NCBI GenBank assembly: GCA_016717305.1
Contig: JADKFY010000003.1
Location: 124,001-188,000, forward strand
Direction: 5' to 3'
Source of the DNA: Flavobacteriales bacterium
GTDB taxonomy: Bacteria > Bacteroidota > Bacteroidia > Flavobacteriales_F > PHOS-HE28
Length of the DNA stretch: 64,000 nucleotides
Shown in pieces: positions 24,570 through 34,349 of the stretch (position 1 is the first letter of the stretch; every line of letters starts with the position of its first letter). The notes under the pieces were generated by a model that had not been told where the DNA came from, made no database searches, and saw only the letters and a program-made list of their open reading frames with translations. Both the position numbers and the translations under genes were made by a program.

Positions 24570-25898
24570 TCACGGCTGAACACCGACAGCCGACAAAAGC
24601 CCACCGCTCGCCCGAAGCAAGGTAAGTTCCGCAACCTTCGTATCGAACCCCGACACAACGGCTTGACGTGCGGCGTTAGCAAGATCCAATTGGGCCTGGC
24701 GGAATTGCAGCCCGGTAAGCTGACCGGCTTGGAACAGGTCTTTCGTGCGATCGAGGTTGAGCTGGGCCGTCTTTACTGCTGCATCCTGGATCCGCAACAC
24801 CTCGCGTTGGCTGCTCCATGTTGTAAATGCATTGCGTACATCGCGTTCCACTTGGAGCCTGGCTTGCTCTTCGGCAAGTACCGCACTTTCGGCGCGGAGT
24901 TGTGCTGTCTTTGTTTGCGTGTTGATGCGGCCTCCATCGAAGATCGGAACACTGAGGGTGAGGCCACCGTTGAATCCTTGGGTATAGGTGCCCAGCACCA
25001 ATCCCACGCCATTGTTCTGATCACTCACACCGTAATTCGCACTAAGGTCCAGGCGTGGCCAGCGCAATGCCTTGGCGATCCGTTGATCCACTTCCGCTGC
25101 TCGCACCTGCGCAACCGCTGACCGCAATTGCACGTTGCCTTGCATGGCCTCGCTCAACAACTGGTCCACCGAAAGTGTTCGTGCATACTCCACGCGATGC
25201 GAGACAACAACCTGCGCATCCGGGTCCCTACCTAACAAAACGGCCAGATCGCGTGCGCTTCGTTCGCGGCGTTGGCGGGCGAGGATGAAAGAGGCGCTGT
25301 CGGACTGGAGGTCCACTTGTGCATTCAAGACATCCAACCGTCCTGCACCACCGAGCGTTGCTTTGGCCTCGAGGCGTTGGAAGCGATCATCACTGATCTC
25401 CAAGATCCGCTGGGTGATGCGCAGATCCTCATCTTGGGCTGCGATGGCATAGTACAGTGCGATGACCTGCGTAATGGTCCCTTCGACCTGTGCTTGCGTT
25501 CTGAGATCGGCGAGATCGGCAGTGAGCAATGAACGCTGGTATGTGGCAAAATTGCCTAACCCGTTGAACAGTGTGTAGGTCAAACCCAACTGACCGGCGA
25601 GCGTAGTGTTCACGACCCCCTTGCGCGAGACATCCTCCAAGCCGGGGGCGAAGTCGAGCTCGGTGTCCTGGTTACTGTAATTGGCGTTGGCCCGTGCATC
25701 CACTTTCGGCAGCAATCCTGAATTCCCAGCAGTCGCCAGTGCATTCGCAACCTCAGCATCGTTGCGCGCAATGAGGATACCGTGTTCACTGGCCAGCGCA
25801 AGTTGAACGGCATCAGCCAACAAGAGCGTATCCTGGGCCATGCCCACGGTCGCCAGGATCGCAACAGCACTAAGCGCGTGTATCCTCCAGGTTCTCAT
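24570..25898 (-). CDS. TolC-like outer-membrane efflux protein
   Basis: 442 residues with a signal peptide (ALSAVAILATVGMAQ) and two TolC/OEP repeats: LADAVQLALASEHGILIARN in the first and the paired LTLSVPIFDGGRINTQ plus the helical LNLDRTKDLFQAGQLTG in the second. It would form the trimeric outer-membrane exit channel for the RND pump encoded upstream. Its start overlaps the RND gene by 29 nt, so the two are translationally linked. Confidence 0.9.
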   Translation of the reverse strand: MRTWRIHALSAVAILATVGMAQDTLLLADAVQLALASEHGILIARNDAEVANALATAGNSGLLPKVDARANANYSNQDTELDFAPGLEDVSRKGVVNTTLAGQLGLTYTLFNGLGNFATYQRSLLTADLADLRTQAQVEGTITQVIALYYAIAAQDEDLRITQRILEISDDRFQRLEAKATLGGAGRLDVLNAQVDLQSDSASFILARQRRERSARDLAVLLGRDPDAQVVVSHRVEYARTLSVDQLLSEAMQGNVQLRSAVAQVRAAEVDQRIAKALRWPRLDLSANYGVSDQNNGVGLVLGTYTQGFNGGLTLSVPIFDGGRINTQTKTAQLRAESAVLAEEQARLQVERDVRNAFTTWSSQREVLRIQDAAVKTAQLNLDRTKDLFQAGQLTGLQFRQAQLDLANAARQAVVSGFDTKVAELTLLRASGGLLSAVGVQP

Positions 25899-28800
25899 AG
25901 GGCAGTTCTTTCACGGCGGGTTCATCCTGTTCCGACGTAGGCCATTCAGCATACCAGGCCCACCATCGCAAACGGCGGATCTCGTTGAGCCCGGCCAAGA
26001 GGGTGGGAAGTACAATGAGCGTTACGAACGTTGCAATGGCGAGTCCATAGGCCACGGTTACCGCCATGGGGATCAGGAATTGGGCTTGGAAACTCTTGTT
26101 CAGCGTGATGGGTAACAGACCGGCGACAGTAGTGAGCGATGTTAGCAAGATAGGTCGTAAGCGCGAGAGCGCAGCAGTGCGCAACGCATCGTTGAACGAC
26201 ATACGTTCCTTCAAATTCGCATTGAACGTGGTGACCAGTACAAGCGAATCATTCACCATGACACCGATAAGGGCAATGGCACCGAAGAAGCTGAACAAGC
26301 TGATCTGCACATCGTGGATCCAGTGGCCCCAAGCCACACCGATGAAACCGAGCGGTATGCACAGCAATACCATCAGCATCTGCCAGAAACTCCGCAGTGT
26401 GATCACGATCAAGGAGAACATGACGATGAGCGTGATCGGCATGATCCGGGCGGCCGAGGCTCCAACTTTACGACTCTGCTCTCCTTGTCCTTCGAAACTG
26501 TAGCTGATGCCCGGATGGCGGGCGAGCAGCGGCACCATCACATCTCTGGCAACCAAGGATGTTGCATCCGTCGCGCTTTGTGCACTGTTCGCAAGGTCAG
26601 CTTCTACGCGCACTTCGCGTTTGCCGTCCAAGTGACCAATGGCCCGGATACCACGTTCAACGCGATAGCTTACGAGTTCGCTCAACGGCAACTGCCTTCC
26701 ATCCGGCGTGCGGATACGCATGTCCTCCAGGTCACGGAGCGATGCCCGTTCATCCTCGGCATAGCGGACCCAGATCTTCACTTCGTCCTCGCCACGTTGA
26801 ACGCGTTGCGATTCGAGGCCGAAGAAACCTTGCCTCACCTGTCCGACAACATCCTGCAACGTGAGGCCGAGCAATTGTGCCTTTGTCCTTCATCTGCAAT
26901 ACCACTTCGCGGTTGCCGGGCCGATCGCTGTCCACCACATCGCGGAGCATCGATAGCTGCACCAACTCATTGCGCAACTCTTCCTTAGCAGCGTTCAGTT
27001 CTGCAAGATCATTGCTGCGCAGGGATACGGATATCGGCTTTCCGAACGTACTCGTGAGCCCGAACGAAAGATTGGAGACACCGGGAATGGAACCGCTCCT
27101 TTCCCGCAGGCGATTGGTCAGTTCCTCGCTTTTGAATCCGCGCTTCTCCCCATCGAGCAGGATGATGTTCAACTTGCCTTGCTCCGGCCGAGGGCCAAGT
27201 ATCGTTTGCACTTTCAGGATCACATCCAAGCTATCCGCGCGACCTGCGCTCAGCTCGTCGTTCAGCGCCCACACCAACTGCTCGATCTTCTGCAATTCCG
27301 CGAAGACGATCAGCTCACGCGTGCCGGTCACCATCTCAAGGTCCACAGCAACATCATCACGTTCGATCACTGGGAAGAACGTGGTGCGGATGATACCCGC
27401 TCCGACGGAACCGATGGTCAATGCGAAAATGAAGAACGCGATACCAATGGTGAGCACCTTATTCCGCATGATGCGATCGAAGAAGGGGCCATAGCGTCGG
27501 TCGCGAAGATCTCCCATCACACCGTTCATGTATGCTTCCAATCGATTCTTCTTTCCACGGCTCAGTCCTCTACTGTGTGCGATGTGCGCAGGAAGAATGT
27601 ATGCCGCTTCGATCAACGAGAAGGTCAACGTACCGATCACAACAAAGGCAAGTGCCGGTGCGAAATCACCCAAGCGCCCTTCGATGAAGAAGAAGGTACT
27701 GAACGCTGCCACCGTAGTGAGCACACTGCTGATCACTGCAGGGAGGACTTTGTTGATACCGATGAATGCGGCCTGGATAGGTGGTAGGCCCCGTTCGTAT
27801 TCTTGATAGATGCTCTCCGTGATCACAATGCCGTCATCCACGAGGATACCTACGACGAGGATCATACCGAATAGGCTCATGACGTTGATCGTGATGAAGC
27901 CCGGAGCCAGAATGAACATACCCGCGAAGGCAACTGGAATGCTGAGCGCGACCCAAAATGCCAAACGCCAGTTGAGGAAGAGGGTAAGCACGATCACGAC
28001 CAGAAGGAACCCTTGGATCCCATTCTCCAGAAGCATGGCGATACGTTGCCGCAACACAATGGTAGCATCGTTGATCAATGAAGCTTTGACCGTGGTGTTC
28101 CGTTCATTGAAATCGGCCATGTATTTCGTGGTGGCATCGGCGATGTGCAAGATGTCCTCACTGATCGTGCTGCTCACATTCACCACCACGCTGGGAACAC
28201 CGTTAACGTAATTCCGCGCAGGGTCATCGGCCCATGCATCGCGCACATCGGCCACGTCGCTCAATCGAAGTACCCGTCCATCCAGGCCAGCGCGTACAAC
28301 GACATTACGCAAGCCCTCGGCCTCCATGCGTTTGTCGCGAACTCGTATGAGCAACTCCTCATCGACGGTCTTGATCTTGCCACCTGTAACGTCCAGATTC
28401 GCACCGCGGACCGCGGCTGCAACTTGAACAAAGGAGAGGTTGTTCGCACGTAGATCATCCTCGCGAAGTGCCACTTCGATCTCTTCCTCCGGAAAGCCGG
28501 AAAGCTCCACCTTGCTAATGCCTTCGGTGGATCGGAGGTCCTGCTCAACACGGCGCGCAACTGTCTTAGCGCTTTCAGGTCCAGTCCTTCTCCGCTAAGT
28601 GCGAAGCTGACCGCCGGACGGATGTTCTCCATTTTGAAACTGCGGATCGGCTCCATGCCATTGGGCAATGACGGGATCCGATCCACGGCATTCTTCACAT
28701 CTTGGAGCACCAGATCGGTGTTGAAGCCCTTGATGACCTCGATGGTGATGACCCCACCATTCTCTTGGCTCACACTGCTGATACGCTCAATGCCCGTGAT

Positions 28801-29025
28801 ACCCTTCACATCGTCCTCGATACGCAGAACAACACCCTCCTCCACTTCCTCCGGAGCTGCACCGGGAAAGATGATCTGCACTTGGATCGTACGGCTCTCC
28901 GCCTCCGGGAACAACGAACTCCGCGTTGCTTTCCAGCCGAAGAAGCCGAAGATGAAGATCAGGACCATGACGGTATCCACCGCCACGGAATATTTCAGGA
29001 AATATGCGGTAAGGCCTTTCATCAC
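25870..29025 (-). CDS. RND efflux pump inner-membrane subunit (AcrB/HAE1-like), frameshifted at ~26870 and ~28558
   Basis: About 1,050 residues after joining three frames. N-terminal transmembrane helix, then periplasmic porter segments (EAESRTIQVQIIFPGA; ITGIERISSVSQENGG), the first membrane block with GMILVVGILVDDGIVITESI (proton-relay acidic region) and the second with GAIALIGVMVNDSLVLVTTF. Near 28558 the minus strand reads CAGTTGCGCGCC where CAGTTGGCGCGCC restores the frame; near 26870 the frame shifts inside GACAAAGGCACAATTG. It exports hydrophobic compounds with proton force, together with the MFP and TolC neighbours. Start overlaps the MFP gene by ATGA. Confidence 0.9.
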
Positions 29026-30143
29026 TTCACTGGTGCTACCCGCAATCCTTCATGGCCCCCGCTCAGTCGATCGGTCACCACCACCTGGCCGTTCTTCAGT
29101 CCACGCACCACAGCTTGTTCAACACCTTGATGAAGGATCTCCACCATGCTCTTTACCAAGGAAGAATCCTTCACCGTGTAGAGTGATCCATCCTCAAGCA
29201 ACGCACTGCGCGGCACGGATACCGCATCGGGCAACGCACCTGCTTCAATGGCGCCGCTGAGATACTGCCCATCACGTAGGCCCTTTCCGTCCACTTGCAC
29301 GAACAATCGAACTGTCTGCGTGCTTGCATCGATGCTTTCTCCGGTGCGGATGATGCGACCCACCCATGTTCCGGGACCTTCTGTACTTGTCAAGCGAAGT
29401 GTATCACCCACATGCACCAAGGCCAATTCACCAGCGCCGATCGCTGTCTCCAATTCCAACGAACCGGGGGCGATGAATTCACCCAACCGAGTGCCCGTTG
29501 TAACGATCGTTCCAGCCTCCACTGGGGCACTCACCGCAACGCCGTCGAATGCGGCAGTCACTGTGTACTTGCCCAGACGTTCATACAATGCACGAATACC
29601 GTAGTACTGGTCCAGCACACTTCGCCCAGCCAGGTAATTACGTTCCTGTTCATTGGCCATTTTCGGCAGCTCCGGCAATTGACCGTCCACCGGTACACTC
29701 TTCAAGTAGGCTTCCCACTTTGTGGAAACATCCGGCAGGTCGAGGCGCATGTCCGGGACCAATTGCACCAGGGTACGCAAGAAGGCGCTTTGCTGCGCAT
29801 TTAATTGTGCGCGCACCTCGCTATTGTCGATCTGGAACAATACTTCACCGCGGAGAAAAGTGACACCTTCACGGAACGTCTTATCCGTGCGCTGCAGTGT
29901 GCCGCTCACCTCAGCGTTGATCAACATGCGGTCCGTGGCGCGCAGCCTTCCGGTGATAGGAATGCTCAATCGCACCGGACCATTGCTTGCCGTGAGCGTC
30001 CGCACCGCACGAGCGGCGGTGACCACTTCCATGCGTTCGGGATCCTTGCGGCTACTTGCCAATTTCTTGCACGTACCAATACCACCGACAATGAAGAGGA
30101 GGCCGAGGATGATCGTGAGCCTTCGTTTGAAAAGATCTTTCAT
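29022..30143 (-). CDS. RND periplasmic adaptor (membrane fusion protein, HlyD-like)
   Basis: 373 residues. One N-terminal membrane anchor (LTIILGLLFIVGGIGTC, possibly a lipoprotein Cys at the end), then a lipoyl/beta-barrel layout: ITGRLRATDRMLINAEVSGT, a long helical hairpin region (residues ~120-190), GVAVSAPVEAGTIVTTGTRL and a C-terminal PVK tail. It links the pump to TolC. It starts by ATGA overlap with the TetR gene stop and overlaps the pump gene at its end, so all four genes form one unit. Confidence 0.9.
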   Translation of the reverse strand: MKDLFKRRLTIILGLLFIVGGIGTCKKLASSRKDPERMEVVTAARAVRTLTASNGPVRLSIPITGRLRATDRMLINAEVSGTLQRTDKTFREGVTFLRGEVLFQIDNSEVRAQLNAQQSAFLRTLVQLVPDMRLDLPDVSTKWEAYLKSVPVDGQLPELPKMANEQERNYLAGRSVLDQYYGIRALYERLGKYTVTAAFDGVAVSAPVEAGTIVTTGTRLGEFIAPGSLELETAIGAGELALVHVGDTLRLTSTEGPGTWVGRIIRTGESIDASTQTVRLFVQVDGKGLRDGQYLSGAIEAGALPDAVSVPRSALLEDGSLYTVKDSSLVKSMVEILHQGVEQAVVRGLKNGQVVVTDRLSGGHEGLRVAPVK

Positions 30144-30743
30144 GAGCGGATGGAACGGATGATGAATTCGGGAACGGAATTGCGGCGTTTTTGGATCATG
30201 CGACGGAACGCCTCATCATTCATCCCATGGATATGGGTCAGCATGGGACGCGCAATGAATGGATGCGCGCACAGCGCCATGATGTTGACCAACAATTCGC
30301 GGGGATCGATATCGATGATCTCACCGCTCTCCCGCGCTTGTTCGAAGAGTTCTAAGTAGTGGGTCCTTCCCGCTTTTCCTTTATCGATGAATTCGAGGAG
30401 GTTCGTGGGGTCGCGATGTAGTTCGGCGATGATGAACTGCGGGAGGAGCGGTTTCTTCCAACATACGATCGAGATAGGTGGCAACGAAACGCTCGATACC
30501 GGAGAATAGATCATTCGAATCCTCCAAAACTTTCCAAACGCATGCAAGTTGGCGATCAGCACTACCCTTGAACACCCCTTCAAATAGACGCTGCTTGTCT
30601 CGGAAATAGTAGTGCAACAGGGCCTTGTTGATCCCGGCCTCATCGGCCACCTCCTGCATTCGTGCTCCGGCCATCCCTTTGTGGGTAAAGACCTTTCGCG
30701 CAGCATCGAGGATGCGTTGTTCAGTGGTTACTTCGGCGGTCAT
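30140..30743 (-). CDS. TetR-family repressor, frameshifted at ~30450
   Basis: About 200 residues from ATG 30743. The TetR helix-turn-helix is complete at the N-terminus: TEQRILDAARKVFTHKGMAG, VADEAGINKALLHYYFRDK. The ligand-binding half continues in another frame after LEET (C-run near 30450; restoring two bases gives LEETPLLPQFIIAELH). It lies first in the efflux operon and likely represses it, with release by a pump substrate (family knowledge; inference). An ATG further upstream would add a stretch that does not look like protein. Confidence 0.83.
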
Positions 30744-30867
30744 TCCAGTTTCGGGGTGCAATATTAACCATTTGGTTAAACCGAATAGTGCAATGATCAG
30801 CGGAAATTTGGGAACTGCTCCCATCCGGGTGATCAACGGCCCGAAAAAAGAACACTTCAACGTATGC

Positions 30868-30875
30868 TACCTTCG
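30868..30875 (+). promoter_or_regulatory. Putative -7 box of the Kelch gene
   Basis: TACCTTCG lies 3 bp before ATG 30879, which would make the transcript nearly leaderless. Similar boxes recur in this window. No TTG box stands out upstream. Confidence 0.3.
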
Positions 30876-30878
30876 AAC

Positions 30879-32071
30879 ATGCGCTGGACCACCATCGTCT
30901 CCATTTTGATCTCGGGATCCTGTATCGCCCAATGGACCCAACTCACAGATCTTCCCGGAACGGCACGGGACGATGCGGCATCGTTCGCCATTGATGGTAG
31001 GATCTACGTGGGCACGGGGCGCGAAGTGGGCTTCGGGTATACCAACGATTGGTTCTGTTACGAACCTTCAACAGAAAGCTGGTCCACGATCTCGTCCATG
31101 CCTACGGAAGGACGGCAGTATTGCACAACCTTCACGATCGCGGACACCGGCTATGTGTTCGGTGGAACCGGGCCCGGCGGTGCGAATAATGAATTGTGGG
31201 CCTATCATCCCGAGACCGATATATGGGAGCAGAAGGCTTCATTGCCGGGCGAGGCGCGGTATGCTTGTGTTGCTGCAACTTATCAATCAAACGCGGGCAT
31301 CCCTTGCGGACCGGTATGCTTGCCAGCGGTGTTCCAACGAACGAGACATGGCGATACGAACCTGCTGCAGGTTCGTGGACATTGATGGACCCTGTTCCCG
31401 GTCCCGCTAGGCATCGCGCCGCTTGTGTGGAATATGTCAATACGATCGCTGTTATCGGAGGAGCGGACAGCAATTTTACCGCATTGAGCGATGCTTGGTA
31501 CTACCCCGGGAATGAATGGTATCAATACGATAGTTTGTCATATCCACGTTGGGGTGCAGATGGTAGCGGGAATTCCGTATCAATAGTTGCATGCGGAGCC
31601 ACTGATCAAAGCGTATTTCACCATGAAGTGTGGCAACCCTTTGGTGACAACATTCTGTTTCCCGACTTCCCTGCCGGTGATCGTAGGGGTGGCGTGGGTG
31701 TGGGCATATCGGCTGGTTCGCAGTGGTGGGGCGGTGAATTCTACTATGGGCTAGGATTGGATGGCACATTTGCACGGCGCAATGATTGGTGGCGGTTGGA
31801 TGTACCTGTGGGGGTCGAAGCAGAAGGTCCTATCCACGCGTTCTCCATCTATCCGGTTCCGGCGCATGATGCTATCACGGTCGCAATTTTCCCGAACGCA
31901 GGTAGGGCAGAACTGTTCGTGACCACGATCGATGGTCGCATCATACTTCAACAACAAGTCACCAGCATAAGCGCAGTGCTTAACACTTCAACACTTGCCA
32001 CCGGAGCATATTTGGTCACTGTGCGTACTGCAACAGGTACGACCATGCAACGCTTCGTGGTACAACATTGA
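30879..32071 (+). CDS. Kelch-repeat secreted protein with T9SS-like C-terminal domain, frameshifted at ~31310
   Basis: About 397 residues after joining. Signal peptide TIVSILISGSCIAQ. Kelch units have the usual pattern: TARDDAASFAIDGRIYVGTG, WFCYEPSTESWSTISSMP, ELWAYHPETDIWEQKASLPG, ETWRYEPAAGSWTLMDPVPG. The frame changes near 31310 (a lost base around TGCGGACCGG). The last ~75 residues (FSIYPVPAHDAITVAIF to RFVVQH) match a T9SS type A sorting domain, so it is secreted to the surface by the type IX system. Kelch propellers bind proteins or glycans; substrate unknown. Confidence 0.83.
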
Positions 32072-32077
32072 ATCCTC

Positions 32078-32719
32078 ATGCAATTCCTTTCTCCCGAACT
32101 GGACCACTATGCCGAATTGAACACGGCACCGGAACCAGCCTACTTGCGCGAGCTGGCTGAAGAGACGCGCGCGAACGTGGAACTACCGAACATGTTGAGC
32201 GGTCATTTACAAGGCCGATTCTTGAGCATGATCAGCAAGTTGATGGCACCGCAATTGGTCTTGGAGATCGGCACCTACACGGGTTATTCGGCATTGTGTT
32301 TGGCCGAAGGGCTGGCACCGAACGGTGCGCTCCACACGATCGACATCAACACCAAGCTCGCGACCATGGTGGACAAGTACTTCCGCAAGGCGGGTTACCA
32401 CGATCGCATCCATCAACACCTTGCACCGGCCACGGAAGTGATCCCGCGCATTGAAGGCAGCTTCGACCTGGTCTTCATCGATGCCGACAAGCCGAACTAT
32501 TGCAACTACTTTGACCTTGTGGCGGATCACATGCGACCTGGGGGTTTGATCATTGCGGATAACGTGTTGTGGAGCGGAAAGGTGCTTTCGCCAAAGGCCG
32601 AACAGGATAACGAGACGAAGGGTTTGGTGGAGTACGCGAAGAAGGTGAAGAGCGATGCACGGGTTGAGAACGTGCTCTTGCCGATCAGGGATGGCTTATT
32701 GGTAAGTAGGAAGGTTTGA
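32078..32719 (+). CDS. O-methyltransferase (class I, SAM-dependent)
   Basis: 213 residues of the small-molecule O-methyltransferase family (caffeoyl-CoA/COMT-like). Motif I LVLEIGTYTGYSALCLAEGL binds SAM; motif V region FDLVFIDADKPNYCNYFDLV holds the metal/acid residues; RPGGLIIADNVLWSGKV follows. Length is normal. It methylates a hydroxyl, often a catechol; the substrate here is not deducible. Follows the Kelch gene by 6 bp. Confidence 0.9.
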   Translation: MQFLSPELDHYAELNTAPEPAYLRELAEETRANVELPNMLSGHLQGRFLSMISKLMAPQLVLEIGTYTGYSALCLAEGLAPNGALHTIDINTKLATMVDKYFRKAGYHDRIHQHLAPATEVIPRIEGSFDLVFIDADKPNYCNYFDLVADHMRPGGLIIADNVLWSGKVLSPKAEQDNETKGLVEYAKKVKSDARVENVLLPIRDGLLVSRKV

Positions 32720-32759
32720 ACGTGTTCGTTATCTTCGTTCCATACCAACACCAACACGG

Positions 32760-33155
32760 ATGGAAGCGCAACTCTTCTTTAAGGAACTGGGTCGTTTGTT
32801 GTATGCGATCGCCGCGGCTGATGGACGTGTGGCCGAAGCGGAAGTAGCGGCCTTGAAACGGATCGTGAAGGAGGAGTTGGTTCCCCAACACAACGGCACC
32901 GATCATTTCGGAAGTGACAAAGCCTACTTCACCGAATTCGAATTCGATGTGCTGGCAGAGCGCAACGCGACGGCCGAAGGGGCGTTCGATTCCTTCACCA
33001 CGTACATGGCACTGCACCATCACGACCTTTCACCCGACCGCAAGGAACTGATCTACCGCGCCGCAGATGCCGTGGCAACCGCCTTCCATGGTGTGGACAA
33101 GAAGACGGTCCCGTACTTGGAGGAATTGCACAGGCACTTGGAGCATACTGTTTGA
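32760..33155 (+). CDS. TerB-like helical protein
   Basis: 131 residues with the TerB pattern LLYAIAAADGRVAEAEVAALKRIV and DLSPDRKELIYRAADAVATA, i.e. two halves each with an acidic metal-type DGxxxxxE loop. TerB-family proteins are small cytosolic helical proteins, some linked to tellurite and stress response; no function is proven for most. A -7-like box TATCTTCG lies at 32730-32737 upstream of its ATG. Confidence 0.72.
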   Translation: MEAQLFFKELGRLLYAIAAADGRVAEAEVAALKRIVKEELVPQHNGTDHFGSDKAYFTEFEFDVLAERNATAEGAFDSFTTYMALHHHDLSPDRKELIYRAADAVATAFHGVDKKTVPYLEELHRHLEHTV

Positions 33156-33189
33156 ACGGTCGCGCTATCTTGGCCCGGTTGCTCCTCGC

Positions 33190-34209
33190 ATGATCGACCT
33201 ACGTTCCGACACCGTTACACGCCCCACCGCCGCCATGCGTGCGGTCATGGCCGCTGCAGAAGTAGGTGATGACGTGTTCGGGGAAGACCCTACAGTGAAT
33301 TCGCTGGAACAACGAGTAGCCACATTGTTCGGACATGAAACAGGGTTATTCTGTCCAAGTGGCACCATGGCCAATCAGATCGCGGTGAACATCCATACGC
33401 GACCTGGCGATGAGATCATTTGCGATGAGGGCACGCACATCTACCGTTACGAAGGTGGTGGCACCATGGCGACCAGCGGGTGCAGTGTGAAATTCGTACC
33501 CAGCGATCGGGGTCGGTTCACGGCGAATAGTGTGAAGGCCGCGATCAATGATCCCGACGCACAATGGCTTGCACGTACACGACTCGTTGAATTGGAGAAC
33601 ACGTGCAACCGTGGTGGTGGCGCTGTGTGGGACTTGGCTGAAGTGGATCGGATCCGAGCGGTTTGCAATACCCATGGTCTGGCGATGCACATGGACGGCG
33701 CACGTATTTTCAACGCACTCTCCGTTAGCAAGGAAAGTCCGGATCAGTGGGGGCAACGCTTCGAAACGGTATCGATCTGTTTGAGCAAAGGGCTGGGTGC
33801 GCCTGTGGGGTCGGTCCTTGTGGGGAGCAACGTATTCATGACCGCCGCCAGACGTGTGCGGAAACGATTGGGGGGTGGAATGCGGCAAGTAGGCATCTTG
33901 GCTGCGGCATGCCACTATGCCTTGGACCACCATGTGGACCGACTTGTTGAAGACCACGCTCGTGCGGCCCAAATTGGTTCGACCTTGGCTGAGCTTCCTT
34001 ATGTTGCAGAAGTAATACCTGTTGAAACGAACATCGTCATATTCACCTTGGCCGGAGACCTTCAGGCAGCGCCATTTCTTGGGCAACTTAAGACTGCTGG
34101 TGTGTTGGCCGCCGCCTTCGGGCCGAACATGGTGCGCATGGTCCTTCATTTGGATGTGAACGACACCGATGTTGAGAAGACCATTGATGCACTGCAAGCT
34201 TACCGTTAG
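33190..34209 (+). CDS. ltaE: Low-specificity L-threonine aldolase
   Basis: 339 residues of the beta-eliminating lyase fold. N-terminus MIDLRSDTVTRPTAAMR, the GEDPTVNSLEQRVA block, CPSGTMANQIAV, the PLP-binding Asp/His region HMDGARIFNALSVS, and the internal aldimine Lys in SICLSKGLGAPVGSV. It splits L-threonine or L-allo-threonine to glycine and acetaldehyde. ATG 33190 was chosen because the protein begins exactly as family members do; the frame is open further upstream. No operon partner is apparent. Confidence 0.93.
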   Translation: MIDLRSDTVTRPTAAMRAVMAAAEVGDDVFGEDPTVNSLEQRVATLFGHETGLFCPSGTMANQIAVNIHTRPGDEIICDEGTHIYRYEGGGTMATSGCSVKFVPSDRGRFTANSVKAAINDPDAQWLARTRLVELENTCNRGGGAVWDLAEVDRIRAVCNTHGLAMHMDGARIFNALSVSKESPDQWGQRFETVSICLSKGLGAPVGSVLVGSNVFMTAARRVRKRLGGGMRQVGILAAACHYALDHHVDRLVEDHARAAQIGSTLAELPYVAEVIPVETNIVIFTLAGDLQAAPFLGQLKTAGVLAAAFGPNMVRMVLHLDVNDTDVEKTIDALQAYR

Positions 34210-34349
34210 CAGAATTGAATGATCGATCCCAAGAAAACGATCCAGTCATTCGGCACCCGGCCGGGCGCACAGCCCCTTTGCCCGACCGACCAGCATGCGA
34301 GATCAGGAACCTCAGTTGACGTAGTTATTTCCTGTAACATGATCGCCTT